Assembly (NCBI GenBank): GCA_030583885.1
Contig: CP129480.1
Location: forward strand, 4,094,714 to 4,158,713
Reading direction: 5' to 3'
Source of the DNA: Anaerolineales bacterium
GTDB lineage: Bacteria; Chloroflexota; Anaerolineae; Anaerolineales; Villigracilaceae
Length of the DNA stretch: 64,000 nt
Part shown: piece by piece, positions 60,539 to 64,000 of the stretch
Numbering within the stretch: the first letter of the stretch is position 1
How the letters are laid out: each line of letters opens with the position of its first letter
Program-made: the position numbers and the translations under genes
Notes under the pieces: generated by a model
Told to the model about the DNA's origin: nothing
Databases searched by the model: none
Seen by the model: the letters and a program-made list of their open reading frames with translations, nothing else

Positions 60539-61292
60539 GATGCTTACGCAGATGTTCCTTTTTGATCACAAGTGCCCAGTAAAGCTCTGCAAGCTGAACC
60601 AAAGTGCGGGCGATGCGCCAGGGTACAAAGAATTGCGACACGCCATATTTTCGGGAATAGTGAGTGACCGGCACCTCGGCAAAGACATAACCGGCATCCT
60701 CCACTTTCTTGACCAGTTCGAGGCAGATCGCGCCGCTGGCGCTCTTCAATTGGATCTCGCCGAGAATCCGCCTTGGGATCAGGCGAAAATCGCAATCCAC
60801 ATCGCGAATGCGGATACCGAACAGAAACCGTACAAAATAATGATATGCGCGCCCGACCAGGGCGCGCATAAACGAGTCATTGCGGGTCAGCTTGTATCCA
60901 TTGACGACATCCACACCATCTTCAAGCGCATTAACCAATCCAGCCAGTTCCAGGGGATTGTATTGGGAATCGCCGTCGGTGTAAAAGACCCAGTCCTTTG
61001 TTGCGGCGGAAAACCCCGTGCGCAAGGCCGCGCCGTATCCCTGGTTGGATGGATGCTGAACCACACGCAATTCCGGATAACGCACGGTCAGTTCCTCCAG
61101 CACACAGCCGGTGTAATCAGTACTCCCGTCATTGACGACGATGATCTCGTACTCATCTGTAACCTTGCGCGCGGCGATCGATGCCGCGCTAACCATGCTG
61201 GCAATTGTGCCCCCGTCATTATAGGCCGGGAAAACGGCACTGATACTGGAAATATGTTTTTGATCCTTTTCTTTCGCCATTACACCAGTCAT
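60528..61292 (-). CDS. Family 2 glycosyltransferase (dolichol/undecaprenyl-phosphate mannosyltransferase type)
   Basis: 254 residues. AVFPAYNDGGTI at the N-terminus, VVNDGSTDYTG and the metal-binding YTDGDSQYNPLEL (DxD) show a GT2 DPM/GtrB-like enzyme; no C-terminal membrane pair. It would make a polyprenyl-phosphate sugar, the donor that GT-C enzymes need. Its ATG overlaps the stop of the methyltransferase gene (ATGA). Confidence 0.9.
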   Translation of the reverse strand: MTGVMAKEKDQKHISSISAVFPAYNDGGTIASMVSAASIAARKVTDEYEIIVVNDGSTDYTGCVLEELTVRYPELRVVQHPSNQGYGAALRTGFSAATKDWVFYTDGDSQYNPLELAGLVNALEDGVDVVNGYKLTRNDSFMRALVGRAYHYFVRFLFGIRIRDVDCDFRLIPRRILGEIQLKSASGAICLELVKKVEDAGYVFAEVPVTHYSRKYGVSQFFVPWRIARTLVQLAELYWALVIKKEHLRKHHGY

Positions 61293-62026
61293 TTTCTGCC
61301 GATTGCGAACACGCTCAGCCCGTAGGGCAATCCGGCGTGTGCCACGAAAGGCGCTTCACATGCAAGAATGCGCACCAGCAGGTCATTGAATATTCCCACA
61401 TCCAATGCGAGGTCGGACTGCGCCTCCTTTGCCGGAAACATCCGTTCGCCGAGTCTTTTTATCACAGCCAGAGGAAAGAGCAGCGCATTGGCATAGGACA
61501 GATGCAGCACGGAAAAACCGCCTTGTTCAAGCAATTCCTTGACACGTTTTTTTGTGTAGCGGCGGTGGGTATGGACGAGTGTATCGTGCTGGCCGCGCAA
61601 CCAGTCATAGGCCGGCAAACGCAGAAGAACAAATCCGCCGGGGAGTAAAATGCGGAAAAATTCGCGCAGGGCAGTAATGTCGCTGGGAACAGCCCGCTCG
61701 TATAGAACGTCAAAGCTGGTGACAAGGTCAAATGAAGCGGAGGCAAACGGCAGGTCCAGAACGGAAGCGCGGGCGAGGCGGCGGGCATTTCGTTTACGAC
61801 AAAATTCCAGCGCCTGTGGATACAAATCCACACCGCTTACCTGTCCATGCTCCGCCAGATAGGTCGTCATTGCCGCGCCTGTTCCACAGCCAGCATCCAA
61901 AATTTTGGGGTTTGGAGGAAGGGATACCCGGCGATCCAGGAGCGCCCGCGTGATGGATGCCATGCCCCGGTACCACCAATGGCGGTCCTCGACATGATAC
62001 ATGATTTCATACTCACGCGGATCCAA
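61289..62026 (-). CDS. Class I SAM-dependent methyltransferase
   Basis: 245 residues. Motif I ILDAGCGTGAAMTTYL, motif II GVDLYPQAL and LVTSFDVLYERA are present; the C-terminal part is hydrophobic, a common feature in glycan-cluster methyltransferases. Substrate unknown. Between the GT-C and GT2 genes, both within a few nt. Confidence 0.88.
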   Translation of the reverse strand: MDPREYEIMYHVEDRHWWYRGMASITRALLDRRVSLPPNPKILDAGCGTGAAMTTYLAEHGQVSGVDLYPQALEFCRKRNARRLARASVLDLPFASASFDLVTSFDVLYERAVPSDITALREFFRILLPGGFVLLRLPAYDWLRGQHDTLVHTHRRYTKKRVKELLEQGGFSVLHLSYANALLFPLAVIKRLGERMFPAKEAQSDLALDVGIFNDLLVRILACEAPFVAHAGLPYGLSVFAIGRK

Positions 62027-62035
62027 GCGGCCTCA

Positions 62036-64000
62036 TTATGGCACGCGATACGACAACAGGATGGTCGTATCACAATCATATGCATAGTGAAGCTGGCCGC
62101 CGGGATGTGCGTCCGCCCAGTTTTCAAGGTCGGGAATTCGACTCGGCGGGGCGATAACGGTTTCGCCGGAAACAGGATTAAACGCATCCAGCGGTTCGGG
62201 GAAATTGATGACAGGCCTGCTGCGGCTCAGGAAAAACGCCGATGGATGACTGCCATGGAAATATTCAGCGTCGCTCAGCAGATACACACGCTGTTCGTTA
62301 TCAACACTTGCGACCTCCCTGCCAAGATAGGACGCAAAGCGGCCGACAAGGTTTTCTGCAAAACGACATTGACCCGCAAACTCGGCGTAATAGGTCCATA
62401 AATTAAACGCAAGCAGGCTTGCGAGGACGGCGGTTACAGAAAACGCATAGGCAGTACGCATGTTCTTCCAGCCCAGGCCCATCAGGTCGAGGATTTGATC
62501 CAACCCCAGGGATGCCATGATGACTGCGGCGGGCAGCGCCATCAACATGCGGTAGGAATCCGCCGATGGAGGCGTTGCAAATACACCGATTGAAACTGTG
62601 GCACCCCAAAAGTAGCCGTTCAAAAGCAGGTAGGCCGGATCGCGAAGCCGCCACAAGGAGATTCCCAGGCCTGCCAGGAACATGGTGCTTGAGATCATGC
62701 TCATCATCGGCGCCTGTGAACCATAAAAATCAAGCGCCGGATAATAGATCAGGGACAGAAAAGCATGGGTGACGCGTCCAAGCAGAATTTGAGCAGCACT
62801 TTGCCCTGTTGTATCCATGATGCCCGCCAGGTATCCAGATTGGAAAGTCCCGCTTAGATTAAGTCTATGCAGAAATTCCTCGGGATGCCTGATGGCGTAC
62901 ATGGCGGATGGCAAAATGACGATAAGAAAACCACCCAGGAAAACCATTGCCTGGGTAATGCGAGGCTTGAACCATGGCCGGTAAAACAGATAAGCGATCA
63001 GCATGTAAATGATCACAAGGCCCAAAATCACCTGCGAAGTCAGATATACGGAAAAATGCCCTGCCAAAATAATTCCGCCCAGTGCGGTTCGCCATGATTC
63101 GCGCTTCTGAAGGCCGCTGATAAACAAATACAATTCCAGGGGCGCCAGCCAGGCGTCCTGAATATAGGCAACGGACGCAATGCGGCTGAAATGGATGTGG
63201 GAATGTGAAAACGCCAGGATGACCGCTGTGATCAAGGCGATCCTGCGCCCCCCGATCCAACGGGCAAGCAGGTAAACAGCCGGGACAGCCAGTACTCCGC
63301 CAAGCGCCGGCAGCAACCTTAAGCCAAAAGGATTGACCCCAAAAAGCTTCATGGCTAAATTGATGAGCTGCAGATACAGGGCGCCAAAATTTTCCCACAA
63401 GGCAAACGGGTTGCTCAGCATCCCGTGGCTTGTCATTTGCGCGAAAAGTCCGACATTCCCCTCATCACCATCCAGAACGCGGGGGATCTCGCCCAGCCTG
63501 TAAAAACGGACTGCAGCCGCAAGGAGCATCACCGCCACAACGGAAAGAACCTCCGCTCGATTGGCCTTCAACCAGGCCAGGCTGGTTTTGGAATTCATCG
63601 CCGTATTTGAATTCAAGAACGCATATAAGTAGCACGCGGCACTCAACAGCCAAATGGTGACGATGGGAATATAGTTGACACGGGTATACACCATGAAAAA
63701 CGCCATTGCCGCCGCAGCCAAACCCGATAAAAGCACTGCCGTAAAAATCCAAAAGGCCCGCTCTTGAAAATAGAAGTGAACTGATAATCTCTGTAACAAC
63801 GGTGTGGGCCTGATCACCTGGCTCAACATCAAAATGACCACCCCGATGAGCGCCAGCCAGGTATAAGGAGGCAATGCCCCGCTCTCATCAGCTGGCTTTG
63901 AAAAAGTTAGAAATTGGCTCGCCAGCAGCAGAAAAATACCAAAAAACGCAACAAGCCGCCGGATATTCCCAACTCCCCCTCCTTCTTCAGGTTGGTGTTC
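62036..64000 (-). CDS. GT-C (GT39-like) membrane glycosyltransferase, 5' end beyond window
   Basis: The frame stays open from 63874 (a TTG, not a convincing start) to the last base of the window, adding another hydrophobic helix (LVAFFGIFLLLASQFLTF), so the gene is truncated here. At least 654 residues are visible: about 12 membrane helices with the first-loop motif LDGDEGNVGLFAQMTSHGML, acidic as in GT39/ArnT enzymes, and a C-terminal domain of ~130 residues. Likely uses the polyprenyl sugar made by the neighbouring GT2 enzyme. Confidence 0.82.
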   Translation of the reverse strand, partial: EHQPEEGGGVGNIRRLVAFFGIFLLLASQFLTFSKPADESGALPPYTWLALIGVVILMLSQVIRPTPLLQRLSVHFYFQERAFWIFTAVLLSGLAAAAMAFFMVYTRVNYIPIVTIWLLSAACYLYAFLNSNTAMNSKTSLAWLKANRAEVLSVVAVMLLAAAVRFYRLGEIPRVLDGDEGNVGLFAQMTSHGMLSNPFALWENFGALYLQLINLAMKLFGVNPFGLRLLPALGGVLAVPAVYLLARWIGGRRIALITAVILAFSHSHIHFSRIASVAYIQDAWLAPLELYLFISGLQKRESWRTALGGIILAGHFSVYLTSQVILGLVIIYMLIAYLFYRPWFKPRITQAMVFLGGFLIVILPSAMYAIRHPEEFLHRLNLSGTFQSGYLAGIMDTTGQSAAQILLGRVTHAFLSLIYYPALDFYGSQAPMMSMISSTMFLAGLGISLWRLRDPAYLLLNGYFWGATVSIGVFATPPSADSYRMLMALPAAVIMASLGLDQILDLMGLGWKNMRTAYAFSVTAVLASLLAFNLWTYYAEFAGQCRFAENLVGRFASYLGREVASVDNEQRVYLLSDAEYFHGSHPSAFFLSRSRPVINFPEPLDAFNPVSGETVIAPPSRIPDLENWADAHPGGQLHYAYDCDTTILLSYRVP

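Overview
The window looks like a chromosomal segment of a Chloroflexi (Chloroflexota) bacterium, most likely of the class Anaerolineae. This is inferred from the alternative complex III (ACIII) cluster, the many GT-C surface glycosyltransferases, the SHOCT-like/DUF2089 operon and the general style of the proteins. No 16S gene is present, so the assignment is not proven. Coding density is high, and nearly all genes sit in tight co-directional runs with clear Shine-Dalgarno sites and hairpin terminators.

Layout. 1-3.15 kb: a 5'-truncated lytic-transglycosylase-like protein, a lipoprotein, and a 660-bp gap holding two palindromic repeat elements. 3.15-5.2 kb: a GT-C membrane protein and tRNA-Ser(GGA). 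5.3-12.2 kb (minus): a respiratory ACIII operon (actA, split actB1/actB2, actC, actD, actE, one extra cytochrome c) with no second NrfD-type subunit actF. 12.3-16.3 kb: a small membrane protein, an atypical LuxR-type regulator, a cytoplasmic HtrA-like protease and a NarL-type two-component pair. 16.5-20.1 kb: a GT39 protein and an MFS exporter. 20.2-24.4 kb (minus): an operon whose proteins share a SHOCT-like helical module (DUF2089 regulator, DUF4097 protein, membrane protein, MFS exporter, small protein). 24.6-26.4 kb: corA and lexA.

26.5-33.1 kb (minus) is the highlight: a seven-gene operon encoding a complete eukaryote-like ubiquitin-type pathway. In transcription order it has an E1-like enzyme fused to a GntR/FadR DNA-binding domain, a membrane-anchored RING-finger protein (E3-like), a ubiquitin-like (Ubl)-E2 fusion, a stand-alone Ubl that already ends in Gly, a JAMM/JAB isopeptidase, a membrane FHA protein and a von Willebrand A protein. 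A consensus sigma70-type promoter drives it, and a perfect FadR-type palindrome lies just after the predicted start site, so the E1 may repress its own operon. A bidirectional terminator closes it.

33.2-38.6 kb (minus): the translation cluster tRNA-Thr, tRNA-Tyr, tRNA-Thr, tuf, rpmG, tRNA-Trp, secE, nusG, rplK, rplA, L10 leader, rplJ, rplL. 38.7-39.8 kb: an ATPase operon with a LexA box identical in type to that of lexA, so probably part of the SOS regulon. 39.8-43.6 kb: acpS, an M16 peptidase pair and a membrane protein. 43.7-51.5 kb: metabolic and small genes, including a selenoprotein W-like gene read through an in-frame UGA at 50299-50301, which a standard gene caller would truncate. 51.5-64 kb: GT-C membrane proteins, an MFS protein, a malic enzyme-phosphotransacetylase fusion and a surface-glycan cluster (DegT aminotransferase, epimerase, GT2, methyltransferase and a GT-C protein cut by the window end).
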